Shown here in pieces: positions 8,435-17,364 of a stretch of 35,496 bases of DNA (positions within the stretch are counted from its first letter, which is position 1; each line of letters begins with the position of its first letter). Source of the stretch: CAYNTG01 sp964400105. GTDB taxonomy: Bacteria; UBP14; UBA6098. The stretch lies in the NCBI GenBank assembly GCA_964400105.1, contig CAYNTG010000019.1, positions 1 to 35,496 on the forward strand, read 5' to 3'. The position numbers and the translations under genes are program-made. The notes beneath the pieces were generated by a model. It ran no database searches. It had not been told where the DNA came from and saw only the letters and a list, made by a program, of their open reading frames with translations.

Positions 8435-10476
8435 GACTTAACGTAATCGGAATAATCTTCAAGAAGCAGATAAAGGAGCTTCTTCGCGATAAGCGGACGG
8501 TGTTCGTCATCTTTATCCTTCCGGTTATTCTGTATCCACTTATGATAGTTGGCTTTACGCAGCTTTCGATTTTCATGGTCGTGAAGATGGGGTCGGAGAA
8601 CTTCCCGATGGCTATCGAAAATCCAGCGTCTGCGCCCAATCTCGTCGGATTGTTCGAAAGCGATACGCAACTCGTTATCGAAAAGCCGCTCGATCCCGAT
8701 TCCGCATTGATTGCCGGAGATATATTCGTCTATGTGAAAATTCCTCCCGGTTTCGATGAAAGAATCGCATCGAGCATTCCCGAATCGCTTACGATAAAGT
8801 ATAACGGTGCCGAGGAACGCAGCGAGATGGCGCGATCCCGTGTTTCGGGCATAGTTTCCGATTTCGAAAGACAGATCGTCGCACGGCGGGTTATGGATGC
8901 CGGTCTCGATAGCTCCGTCACGAATCCGATCATTACGGATTTCTCGAACGTCGCCACCGAAGAGAAGATGGGCGGCATGTTATTCGGGCGCATCCTGGCG
9001 ATGATTCTCGTCCTGATGGTTATATCCGGTGCATATTATTCGAGCATCGATATGGTCGCCGGCGAGAAGGAGCGCGGCACATTGGAGACCCTGCTGGTTT
9101 CACCGGTCGGCAGGATGGAGATCGTTTTCGGCAAGTATCTTACGGTGTTCGTTCTGGCGCTGGTCAATGCTCTGATGAATCTCGCTTCGATGGGTCTGAC
9201 AATGAGCATCGGAATAAAGGCGATGGGAAATCAATTGGGTGAGGCGATGTCTTTTTCCCTCTCGCCCGGCACGCTCGCCCTCATTTTGATAGAGCTGCTG
9301 CCTCTCGCGGCACTTTTTTCGGCGGTATTTCTGGCAGTTTCATCGTTCGCGAAAAGCTATAAAGAAGCGCAGGGCTACCTTACCCCGCTTTTCATCATAG
9401 CCGAATTACCGGCGATGGCGGCTCTCCTGCCCGGTTTCGATCTCACGACCGTGACTGCCTTCATCCCGGTGTTGAACGTGGCTCTTCTGATCAAAAGATT
9501 GATGGTCGGTTCGGTCGGATTTTTGAATTTCACTATCGTATGGCTCTCCACGGCGGTCTATGCCGCCGCGACTCTCCGATGGGCGGCATCGATCATCTCG
9601 AACGAGGAGGTCCTTCTCTCGGAGTCTGCCGGATCGCCGCTGAATCGACTGTTTTCCCGAAGAGATAATTCCATATCTAAATCAAAACCCGAAGCCGGCG
9701 CCGTTGATGCCTTCCTTCTGTTCGCCGTGGCGGTGTCGCTTCTTTGGTGGATCGGCGCTCCGCTTCAATCGAAAGACATCGTTGCGGGGCTTCTGATAAC
9801 GGAGGTTTTGCTCGTTATGGCCCCCGCGATGCTTTTTGCTCGAAGGTTAAATCTCGATTTTATTAAGACATTTCGAATAAAAAAGATCGATCCGATAAGC
9901 GCAATTATGGTTATCCCGATGGGCGTGGCAGGTTTTGCTCTGATAACCCAATTCGAGGTGCTTTTCTCGAAATTCGTGTCTATTCCAACCGAATATGCAC
10001 AGCAATTCGAGGTTGTGTTGATGGAGATTACCGCCCTCGGACCGGTCGGGGCATTCGTCGTGATTGCATTGTTACCAGCGGTTTGCGAGGAGATTCTATT
10101 CCGAGGCTATATCCTCGACGGCCTCACGCGCAAATGGGGGGCGTCGATCGGCATTGTAATTACCGGCATTCTTTTCGGAGCGTTTCATCTCGATCCGTTC
10201 CGGATGATCCCCGCATCGCTTCTCGGAATCCTTTTCGGAATTATCGTATTCCGTAAGGGATCGATATTTTATGGCATAATTGCGCATTTGGTCAACAACG
10301 GGTGCGCGCTCGTGACCGTTCTTTTTGCCGCGAAGATCGGCGAGGGTTACATGTCGGGCGAGAGATTCGCTCCAGTCTGGTTTATCGCTGTTGCGGTCGC
10401 CGTTTTCGGTTTATCGTTATGGGCGATTCTAAGAAATAAAAATATTAAGCCTATAGAAGTGGAAGCGCAATTATAA
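8431..10476 (+). CDS. NatB-like ABC-2 permease fused to a CPBP (CAAX protease-like) domain
   Basis: The 681 residues join two membrane modules. Residues 1 to about 400 are an ABC-2 permease of the NatB type: a first membrane helix near residue 25, a long extracytoplasmic loop, then five or six helices including a VAGEKERGTLETLLVSP motif near residue 210. Residues from about 420 form a CPBP intramembrane-protease-like domain with all expected motifs: EEILFR (Glu553, Glu554, Arg558), FGAFH (Phe582, His586) and HLVNN (His619, Asn623). The TTG start at 8431 overlaps the natA stop in TTGA and is preceded by GAGGAG at 8416-8421. Coupled translation with natA is likely. The catalytic residues are intact, so the tail could be an active protease or a substrate-binding module. 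Confidence 0.88.
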   Translation: MRLNVIGIIFKKQIKELLRDKRTVFVIFILPVILYPLMIVGFTQLSIFMVVKMGSENFPMAIENPASAPNLVGLFESDTQLVIEKPLDPDSALIAGDIFVYVKIPPGFDERIASSIPESLTIKYNGAEERSEMARSRVSGIVSDFERQIVARRVMDAGLDSSVTNPIITDFSNVATEEKMGGMLFGRILAMILVLMVISGAYYSSIDMVAGEKERGTLETLLVSPVGRMEIVFGKYLTVFVLALVNALMNLASMGLTMSIGIKAMGNQLGEAMSFSLSPGTLALILIELLPLAALFSAVFLAVSSFAKSYKEAQGYLTPLFIIAELPAMAALLPGFDLTTVTAFIPVLNVALLIKRLMVGSVGFLNFTIVWLSTAVYAAATLRWAASIISNEEVLLSESAGSPLNRLFSRRDNSISKSKPEAGAVDAFLLFAVAVSLLWWIGAPLQSKDIVAGLLITEVLLVMAPAMLFARRLNLDFIKTFRIKKIDPISAIMVIPMGVAGFALITQFEVLFSKFVSIPTEYAQQFEVVLMEITALGPVGAFVVIALLPAVCEEILFRGYILDGLTRKWGASIGIVITGILFGAFHLDPFRMIPASLLGILFGIIVFRKGSIFYGIIAHLVNNGCALVTVLFAAKIGEGYMSGERFAPVWFIAVAVAVFGLSLWAILRNKNIKPIEVEAQL

Positions 10477-11525
10477 TGGATAAAACATCTGATATTCCTT
10501 CGCGCAAGGACCTCGTCGGTTTGACTAAAGAGGATTTTGAGGCGTATTTCGGCGAGATCGGCGAGCCAAAATTCCGCGCGAAACAGATTTTGAAATGGAT
10601 ATATCGATTTAGGGTAAGGGATTTCGAGCCGATGACGAATATCCCGATTCCGCTTAGATCGAAACTCGCCGAATGCTGTTCTATCGGTCGTTTGAAGATC
10701 GCCGAAAGTTTAAAATCGTCAGACGGAGCAACAAAATTTGTTATTTCTCTCGACGATGGCGAGCGTATCGAAGCAGTGTACATTCCATCCGAAAATCGCC
10801 ACACGGCATGTATTTCGACACAGGTAGGATGCGAGCTTGCCTGCCGTTTCTGCGCCACCGGATCGATGGGTTTCACGCGAAACCTCGATGCGGGTGAGAT
10901 CGTCGGCCAGTTCCTGCTGATAGAGGAAGCTCTCGACATAAAGTTGACAAACGTCGTCTTTATGGGCATGGGAGAGCCGCTTCTAAATTTCGATGCGGTG
11001 ATCGCCGCGACGGAAATATTTTCCGATGAATACGCCCTGGCATTGGGACACCGCCGCATGACCATATCGACGGTGGGTATTCCGAAAAAGATCGACGATC
11101 TTCTCAAAACCGGCCTCAAACCAAAATTGGCGATCTCGCTCAACGCCCCGGACGACAAGCTTCGTGCGAAGATCATGCCCAAAGCGGCAAAGATCGCAAG
11201 CATCGCGGATATCCTCGATGCGGCGTCCCGATATGCATTGAAGACAGCCCGGTGGTTCACGGTGGAATATGTTCTGCTTTCCGGGATAAACGATTCGCTC
11301 GATCACGCCGACCGACTCGCGGAGCTTTTATCGGACATGCCTTGCAAGGTGAATCTGATTAGATACAACGCGGTAAAGGATTCCGGCTTTAAATCCCCGC
11401 GAGGCGAGGATATCGTGTATTTCAAAGGGTATCTGAGCGCCGCCGGGATCACGGTTACGCAGCGTTCGAGCAAGGGACGGTCGGTTGCCGGGGCTTGCGG
11501 ACAACTCGTTGTCGAAAAGCCGTAA
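10476..11525 (+). CDS. rlmN: 23S rRNA (adenine2503-C2)/tRNA (adenine37-C2) methyltransferase RlmN
   Basis: A radical SAM enzyme that methylates C2 of A2503 in 23S rRNA and A37 in some tRNAs. The 349 residues contain the iron-sulfur motif CELACRFC (Cys119, Cys123, Cys126), the SAM-binding MGMGEPLLN, and the two catalytic cysteines at Cys112 (HTACIST) and Cys341 (AGACGQL). The resistance enzyme Cfr shares this fold, but the length and neighbours give no sign of acquired resistance. The ATG overlaps the final A of the permease stop codon, so translation is probably coupled. It is the last gene of the plus-strand block; 23 bases separate it from the convergent ABC-F gene. Confidence 0.93.
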   Translation: MDKTSDIPSRKDLVGLTKEDFEAYFGEIGEPKFRAKQILKWIYRFRVRDFEPMTNIPIPLRSKLAECCSIGRLKIAESLKSSDGATKFVISLDDGERIEAVYIPSENRHTACISTQVGCELACRFCATGSMGFTRNLDAGEIVGQFLLIEEALDIKLTNVVFMGMGEPLLNFDAVIAATEIFSDEYALALGHRRMTISTVGIPKKIDDLLKTGLKPKLAISLNAPDDKLRAKIMPKAAKIASIADILDAASRYALKTARWFTVEYVLLSGINDSLDHADRLAELLSDMPCKVNLIRYNAVKDSGFKSPRGEDIVYFKGYLSAAGITVTQRSSKGRSVAGACGQLVVEKP

Positions 11526-11548
11526 AGGCGATAATCGACCCGATCGGT

Positions 11549-13429
11549 TCATTCCGTGAGTTCGATCTCGATTTTCTCCCATCGATACAGCATCTTCTCC
11601 AATTTTCGGCTGAGTTTCTCGTATTCGCCGAGGAGATTTGTCATCCTCGACCAATCCCGCGATACGTGATCCTCGGACAAAAGTTCCGTAACGCGTTTTA
11701 ACTCCGCCTCGATGGAGGTTATCTTTCCCTCGATTTCCTCGTGATCCTTACGGAGTTTGAACAGATTTTTATTGCTTTTTTTTTGAGCTTTCGGCAACTC
11801 CGATTTCTCTGGAGCGACTTTCCCCCCACGAGGCCTTTCTGCCTCGGAGATAAGATCGAGACGTTCGAGATAATCGTCGAATCCGCCGTCGAAAACCTTG
11901 ACCCCCTCAGTCTCGAATGCGATTATCTTTTTTGCAATGCTTTGCAGAAAATATCGGTCGTGGCTGACCACGATACATGTCCCGCCGAATCTCGAAAGCG
12001 CGCGTTCGAGCGTTATCCTCGAATGGATGTCGAGATGGTTCGTAGGTTCGTCGAGAAGAAGAAGGTTCGCCTCGCCCAAGAGAAGTTTTAAGAGCGCAAC
12101 TCTGGCCATCTCGCCGCCGGAGAATGTCGAAAGCGGTCGGAATATGTCGTCGCCGCGAAGCGAGAAAAGCGCCAGCGAGCTTCGGACGGCTTCCTCCGAC
12201 ATCGTGGTATCGAAATCGTGAATTTCCTCGAAAGCCGAATTCGATTCATCGATGTCGGCGAAGTCCTGCGAGTAAAACCCCACATTTATCCCCGTGCCAA
12301 TATTGACCGATCCGGATTTTGGTTTCTGAAGACCCCCGATTATCGACAACAGTGTCGTTTTGCCACAGCCATTCGACCCGACGATGCCGATCTTCTCATT
12401 CCTGCCGACGAAAAGTCCGAAATTCTCGAAAAGCGTTTTATCTCCGAAGCCAGCGGAAAGTCCATTTAATCGGATGACATCGTTACCGCCGCGCGCAACC
12501 TTGCGAAATCGCAATCTGATCTCGTCCGCCTTTGGAGGTGGAGCTATCCGATCGATGCGAGCGAGCTGTTGACGGCGAGACTGCGCCTGTTTGGTCTTCT
12601 GTCCGGCGAGATTGCGGCGGATAAACTCCTCCGTGCGCGCGATCTCCTCTTGCTGAATCTCGAATCTCTTGAGAAGCCTTTCGTCAATCCGTTTTCGCTC
12701 CTCGGAACAGAAGGTGTAATTCCCCGCAAAGCGCGTAACATCGCCTATTCGAACCTCGACGATACTCCTCGCTATCCGGTCGAGGAAATATCGATCGTGC
12801 GAAGCCACGATATAGCTTTTCCCGCAGTTGTTAAGGTAATCCGAGAGCCATAGAAGGCCCGCGTAGTCGATATGGTTCGTCGGCTCGTCGAGAAGGAGCA
12901 GATCGGGATCGGCAAGAAGCAGCCTCGCAATGGCCGCGCGGTTTCTTTCGCCGCCGGAAAGTCGATCCACGGCGATCCGGAATCGATCACTGGAAAGTCC
13001 CAACCCATTCATCACGGCGACGACGCGATTTTTGTATTTATATCCACCGAGGTGGGAATAGCGGGTCTCCATCCTCTGGTATTTATCGAGGTCGTCCTCG
13101 TCGATCCCGCCACTGGTGACCTCGCGTATGTCGTTCTCCAGATTATAGATCTCCGAATGGCTCTTATAGACGGCATCGAAAAGCGATATATCGCCGGAGA
13201 TTCTGTGTTCCTGTGGAAGGAGGCCGATCCGGAGGCCCCTTTGTCGAAAAACTTTGCCGGAGTTCGGTTCGAGATCGCCAGTTATTATCGATAATAGCGT
13301 GGTTTTGCCCTCGCCATTCGGGCCGACCACCCCGATCCGGTCGCCGCTTTCGATAGCGAGATTCACCTCGTCGAGAATTGGGCCGGAACCGAAATCCACC
13401 GTTACGTTATCGATATTTACAATAGGCAT
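11549..13429 (-). CDS. ABC-F family ATPase (Uup/YheS-like translation factor)
   Basis: A soluble tandem ATPase with no membrane segment, so not a transporter; ABC-F proteins act on ribosomes. The first nucleotide-binding domain has Walker A GPNGEGKTT (Lys42) and signature LSGGERNR. A charged helical linker follows at about residues 225-300 (EERKRIDERLLKRFEIQQEEIARTE region). The second domain has GSNGCGKTT near residue 355, FSGGEMAR near 437 and LLLDEPTNHLD. A C-terminal coiled coil covers about 545-626. The 626-residue length with this tail fits the Uup/ABCF3 group. Its ATG lies six bases after the priA stop, so it is probably cotranscribed with priA. No clear ribosome-binding site is seen. 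Confidence 0.9.
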   Translation of the reverse strand: MPIVNIDNVTVDFGSGPILDEVNLAIESGDRIGVVGPNGEGKTTLLSIITGDLEPNSGKVFRQRGLRIGLLPQEHRISGDISLFDAVYKSHSEIYNLENDIREVTSGGIDEDDLDKYQRMETRYSHLGGYKYKNRVVAVMNGLGLSSDRFRIAVDRLSGGERNRAAIARLLLADPDLLLLDEPTNHIDYAGLLWLSDYLNNCGKSYIVASHDRYFLDRIARSIVEVRIGDVTRFAGNYTFCSEERKRIDERLLKRFEIQQEEIARTEEFIRRNLAGQKTKQAQSRRQQLARIDRIAPPPKADEIRLRFRKVARGGNDVIRLNGLSAGFGDKTLFENFGLFVGRNEKIGIVGSNGCGKTTLLSIIGGLQKPKSGSVNIGTGINVGFYSQDFADIDESNSAFEEIHDFDTTMSEEAVRSSLALFSLRGDDIFRPLSTFSGGEMARVALLKLLLGEANLLLLDEPTNHLDIHSRITLERALSRFGGTCIVVSHDRYFLQSIAKKIIAFETEGVKVFDGGFDDYLERLDLISEAERPRGGKVAPEKSELPKAQKKSNKNLFKLRKDHEEIEGKITSIEAELKRVTELLSEDHVSRDWSRMTNLLGEYEKLSRKLEKMLYRWEKIEIELTE

Positions 13430-13435
13430 ATTATA

Positions 13436-15865
13436 TTATAACAACTTTATAGGATCGACGATTATCTTGTATTTGATCTTTTTGCCCGATTTCGATATAA
13501 TTTTTTTCAATATCGCGACCGATAATTTCGGGCGTTCGGTTTTCAACAAAATGTGCCATCGATATTCGCCACGTAGCTTGGATAGCGGGCAGCTCGACGG
13601 TCCAAGAATGCGGTAATTCTCGCCATTCCGGTCGATTTTCGCCAATTCGCGGGTCAATCGAAACGAGGCGGTGCGAACATCGGATGGGTCTTTCCCCGAA
13701 ATCAGAACGCGAACGAGCCGCCCGAAAGGCGGATAATTCAATTCCTTGCGAGATAGCAATTCACTCTCGAAAAAAGACTTGACATCGCCATTCACCGCGA
13801 AATCGATCGCGGGGGAATCCGGCCGGTAAGTTTGGATAATTACTTCACCACGAATCTCGCTTCTGCCGGCGCGTCCCGCGACCTGATTTAGGAGCTGGAA
13901 GATTCGCTCCGTGCTCCTGAAATCCGGGATAGTGAGTCCGATGTCGGCGTTCAGAACGCCGACCAGCGCCACATCCGGGAAGTCGTGTCCCTTAGCTATC
14001 ATCTGTGTGCCGACAAGCACCGAGCCGGGAGAAGCGAGAAAATCGTTAAGAATTTTCGCCGAGCCGTGTTTCTTTGCGGAATCCGAATCCAGACGGAATA
14101 TCTTATCTTTCGGGACTATACCGGCCAGCTCCTCCTCAATACGCTCGGTGCCGTGTCCACGGAACTTGATATTGACGCTTCCACATTCCGGGCAGTTCTC
14201 GGGCGCAGGCATCACGGTTCCGCAATAATGGCATCGAAGTGTGCTGTCGATTCGATGATATGTAAGCCCGATTCCGCACGACTCGCACGATGGAATATAT
14301 CCGCAGTCCGGGCATTGAAGATATGACGAAAACCCCCGCCGGTTGAGCAATAGCATCGCCCGGTAGCCGTTTTCCGTGGTTTCGATAAGCTTCGAGACAA
14401 GCTCGCGTGAGAATGCGTCGAAGTTTTTGGCCTCCTCGCGTTCCTTTGTCATATCTATAATTCGAACGCCGGGAAGTTCGGCGCCAGGCACGCGTTCGGG
14501 AAGTTCGAGGAGCTTGTATTTCCCGATGGCCGCGTTGTGATAGCTCTCCGCCGAGGGTGTGGCCGAACCCAAAATCACCGGACATTCCTCTATCGAGCCG
14601 CGAACGATAGCGACATCGCGCGCGTTATAATATGGCGGCGGTTCGTCCTGCTTATATGACGATTCGTGTTCCTCATCGACAACTATCAATCCGAGGTCGC
14701 GGATCGGCGCGAAGACTGCGCTCCGGGGGCCGATAGCTATTTTCAACTCCCCCGATGCGAGTCGGCGCCAGGCATCGAAACGCTCACCCGGACGGAGAGC
14801 CGAATGGAGCACCGCGACCTGACCGGGGAACCGGCTCTCGAATTGTCCCCAAAGCTGAGGAGTGAGGGCGATTTCCGGCACCAGAATAAGAATCCCTTTG
14901 CCCGCTTTTCTGGTTTCCTGCGCGGACTGAAGATAGACCTCCGTTTTGCCGCTGCCGGTGACACCCCATAGCAAAAATACGTCGAAATTTGAAACGCCGA
15001 TCTGCCCGGATATCGATTCCACAGCGATTTTTTGGGCATCGGTGAGCGTAATTTGCTTCGTTTTGGAGGGGAACCGTTCGGCGCCGCTCGGGATGCGATA
15101 AACCTCCAGATCGAATTCGTTCGTCCATCCACGCATATGTGCAGTCTTCAACACTCCGGCCCCAAATTGTTCGGACAAATCGCGCCTTTTGAAATCCGAA
15201 TCGTGGTGTTTCGATAGAAACTCCAAAAATTCCAACCGCTTGATCGCATTGGCCCTGAGCGACTCGATTTCGCTTTGGATATCATCCAGCGATATGGCGC
15301 AGCGAACCATCCTTATCATGCGTGGTTTTCTCTTACGCCTGGTTTCGAGGCGGATGCGGATCGATCCTCTGGCCCGAAGCTCGTCGATAGCCGAAAAGAA
15401 TCCGTTCGATCCGACGAGGCGCTTGAGTATATCCTCGTTAAGATCGCCTTTTTGTTTGAGTATCTCCAATATAACGGCAGCTTTTTTTGGAAGATTGCAA
15501 ACGTCGCCGACTTCCGCATCGACGGAAACTATCCGCTCGATATCGATGCCGAATCCCCCCGGCAGCGCCGCACGAAAAACATCGCCGCACGGGCAGGCGT
15601 AATACTCCGAGAGCCAGAGTAGAAGGCGGATTATCTCCGGCGTGAAAAGCGGTTTGTCGTCCGGGAGTTCGGCAATTAAACGGGTCCTTTTCACCGGAGA
15701 TTTTTTTCGCAATCGCACGATAATCCCGACGGTATGAGTCCGTCGAAATGGCACCACGACGCGCATTCCCGGGGCGGCTTTGGAGATCGCCCACTCCGGT
15801 ATTTCATATGTCAATAGAGCGTCCGGTCCCGAAGGGATCGCTATGTCTGCATATCCTAAAACCAT
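13436..15865 (-). CDS. priA: Replication restart helicase PriA (primosomal protein N')
   Basis: PriA is a 3'-5' superfamily-2 helicase that reloads the replisome at stalled forks. Visible are the N-terminal DNA-binding region from GYADIAIP, Walker A GVTGSGKTEV near residue 300, the DEEH box in VVDEEHESSYKQ near 397, and eight zinc-binding cysteines between about 517 and 565 in CPDC, CESC, CHYC and CPEC pairs. A longer frame reaches an ATG at 15913, but its first 16 codons lie on the terminator hairpin of the upstream TPR gene (15875-15902). The ATG at 15865 (MVLGYADIAIP) is therefore chosen, giving 809 residues. GGA lies about 10 bases upstream. The ABC-F gene follows six bases downstream. 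Confidence 0.92.
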   Translation of the reverse strand: MVLGYADIAIPSGPDALLTYEIPEWAISKAAPGMRVVVPFRRTHTVGIIVRLRKKSPVKRTRLIAELPDDKPLFTPEIIRLLLWLSEYYACPCGDVFRAALPGGFGIDIERIVSVDAEVGDVCNLPKKAAVILEILKQKGDLNEDILKRLVGSNGFFSAIDELRARGSIRIRLETRRKRKPRMIRMVRCAISLDDIQSEIESLRANAIKRLEFLEFLSKHHDSDFKRRDLSEQFGAGVLKTAHMRGWTNEFDLEVYRIPSGAERFPSKTKQITLTDAQKIAVESISGQIGVSNFDVFLLWGVTGSGKTEVYLQSAQETRKAGKGILILVPEIALTPQLWGQFESRFPGQVAVLHSALRPGERFDAWRRLASGELKIAIGPRSAVFAPIRDLGLIVVDEEHESSYKQDEPPPYYNARDVAIVRGSIEECPVILGSATPSAESYHNAAIGKYKLLELPERVPGAELPGVRIIDMTKEREEAKNFDAFSRELVSKLIETTENGYRAMLLLNRRGFSSYLQCPDCGYIPSCESCGIGLTYHRIDSTLRCHYCGTVMPAPENCPECGSVNIKFRGHGTERIEEELAGIVPKDKIFRLDSDSAKKHGSAKILNDFLASPGSVLVGTQMIAKGHDFPDVALVGVLNADIGLTIPDFRSTERIFQLLNQVAGRAGRSEIRGEVIIQTYRPDSPAIDFAVNGDVKSFFESELLSRKELNYPPFGRLVRVLISGKDPSDVRTASFRLTRELAKIDRNGENYRILGPSSCPLSKLRGEYRWHILLKTERPKLSVAILKKIISKSGKKIKYKIIVDPIKLL

Positions 15866-15874
15866 AGATTTTCC

Positions 15875-15902
15875 AAAAAAGGGGAACCCACGAGGTTCCC
15901 CC
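15875..15902 (-). terminator. Rho-independent terminator of the TPR lipoprotein gene
   Basis: Read on the minus strand, GGGGAACC, a five-base loop TCGTG, GGTTCCCC and then TTTTTT. It begins about 30 bases past the TPR stop codon at 15933 and sits just before the priA start. Confidence 0.8.
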
Positions 15903-15932
15903 TTTGAAGCCATTTATCCACTGGCTGAGAGG

Positions 15933-17105
15933 TTATTCTCCGCAGTTATCCAAACCGGTTTGTGCTTTGGCGGAACCATCTGTATCGCCATTTTCCTCAT
16001 AAGCAACCTTTAAAACCGCCCACGGCGCACACCACTTATCGTATTTTTTAGTAACGATCTCCAGATTCTTGATCGCCTCGTCCAAATTCCCGGCTTCCAT
16101 GGCCTCGATCGACTGGACGACGAGATCTGCGGCTTTGCCCTTATCGACCTGACTGCCTCGCAGGAGGCAAAGGGAATACTGCGCCCATCCCGCTCGATCC
16201 TGCGGATTATTCTTAACGAGCGACTCTGCGAATCCGATTGCCTCGACGAATTTTTCCTGATTAAACAGGCTCAAAGAGAGGTTATACAGCGCATCACGGT
16301 TGGTCGGATCGATATCCAGTATCTTCTGGAAGAATGAACCCGCTGCTGCATAATCCTTTTGGCCGAATTTTGCGACACCGCGGTCGAAAAGAAGGTTTGG
16401 ATTATCCGGGTCGAGCGCCTCGGCATTATCGAGCATTTCTTCCGCTTTATCCTGTTCTCCTTTGGAAACGAACATTTTAGCGAGAAGCGTCCAGGTTTCG
16501 ACATCCGCTTCGCCATTTTCAATTATTCCGTTCAGAACCTCGATTGCCTCGTCGGTTTTGCCATCGTTGTAATAGAAAACGGCCGCCTGTTTCGCGACGA
16601 TCGTATTGGTCGGTTCGAGTTCGTATGTTTTGATATAAGCCTCTTTGGATTTCTCTTTATTGCCGGCTTCCTGGTATAGGTATCCAAGATTGAACCAGCC
16701 GTCGGTGAATGTCGGATCGATCATCACGGAAGTTTCGGTGTATTCTATCGCCCGATCCCACTTCTTGTTCTCGCCGGCCTTCTGCCCTTTGCGGAAGACC
16801 TTCGCACGCTTGTCTTTCCGCCATGAATCGATATCCTTGATCAGCGTGCTGTCGAGTTCGAGAGCGCGATCGAACGCTTCGGTCATTCGGGCAAAGCTGT
16901 CAATATCGGCATAAAGTTTGCCTTCCAAAAGGAAGACCTCCGGATTGGCCGGTTCGTTTTTCTCGGCGACTTTAAGCTGTTCGAGAGCTGCGGTATAGTC
17001 TTTCTGTTGGACATATACCTTGGCCGCCGTTATCTCGGCGCTTTGACAAGCCATGAATACGACAGAAACGACCGCGACAATTAATAAAGCGATACGAAGG
17101 TTCAT
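15933..17105 (-). CDS. TPR-repeat lipoprotein
   Basis: 390 residues: a short basic N terminus, a hydrophobic core and FMAC with a cysteine at residue 20, which reads as a lipobox although Phe at -3 is unusual. About eight tetratricopeptide repeats follow, with typical pieces such as NPEVFLLEGKLYADI, FTDGWFNLGYLYQEAG and NPNLLFDRGVAKFGQKDYAAA. TPR lipoproteins usually act as periplasmic scaffolds; no partner is evident. Two ATGs sit together; GGAGG at 17110-17114 is one base from the first (17108) and four from the second (17105), so the second is preferred. It ends at a good terminator and is divergent from the PAS-GGDEF pair. Confidence 0.8.
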   Translation of the reverse strand: MNLRIALLIVAVVSVVFMACQSAEITAAKVYVQQKDYTAALEQLKVAEKNEPANPEVFLLEGKLYADIDSFARMTEAFDRALELDSTLIKDIDSWRKDKRAKVFRKGQKAGENKKWDRAIEYTETSVMIDPTFTDGWFNLGYLYQEAGNKEKSKEAYIKTYELEPTNTIVAKQAAVFYYNDGKTDEAIEVLNGIIENGEADVETWTLLAKMFVSKGEQDKAEEMLDNAEALDPDNPNLLFDRGVAKFGQKDYAAAGSFFQKILDIDPTNRDALYNLSLSLFNQEKFVEAIGFAESLVKNNPQDRAGWAQYSLCLLRGSQVDKGKAADLVVQSIEAMEAGNLDEAIKNLEIVTKKYDKWCAPWAVLKVAYEENGDTDGSAKAQTGLDNCGE

Positions 17106-17302
17106 CATTCCTCCATTACATTTTTTATAAATAACTTTTTAAGAATAAAGACGATCCTCTATTTCGCAAGCATTTTCTACTTATTGATTATGTAACATAT
17201 TGTGTGTATTTAGAATTTAGTTGAGAAAAGGGGCATTAAGGCCTTCTTTCTGGGATTGGGAACAACCATAAATAATTACAAACTCATGAATCGAGATTTC
17301 CA

Positions 17303-17330
17303 TTGACATGTGCCATTCTATAAATTAAAT
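17303..17330 (+). promoter_or_regulatory. Candidate promoter of the PAS-GGDEF pair
   Basis: TTGACA (17303-17308) and TTAAAT (17325-17330, four of six) are 16 bases apart, with the predicted start about 28 bases before the ATG at 17365. TATAAA at 17319 also exists but is only 10 bases from the -35 box. Confidence 0.4.
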
Positions 17331-17364
17331 TGCGGATCACTTAACGAACAATCTGGAGGAAAGC

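Noticed and set aside
10476..11525. Cfr-type antibiotic resistance methyltransferase
   Set aside because: Length, N-terminal region and context fit the housekeeping RlmN; nothing suggests transfer.
13430..13445. TGT-TATAAT extended -10 element just before the ABC-F start
   Set aside because: Transcription would begin at or after the ATG, and the element lies at the end of priA; cotranscription with priA is simpler.
17319..17324. TATAAA as the -10 box with TTGACA at 17303
   Set aside because: A ten-base spacer is too short; TTAAAT at 17325 gives 16 bases and is used instead.
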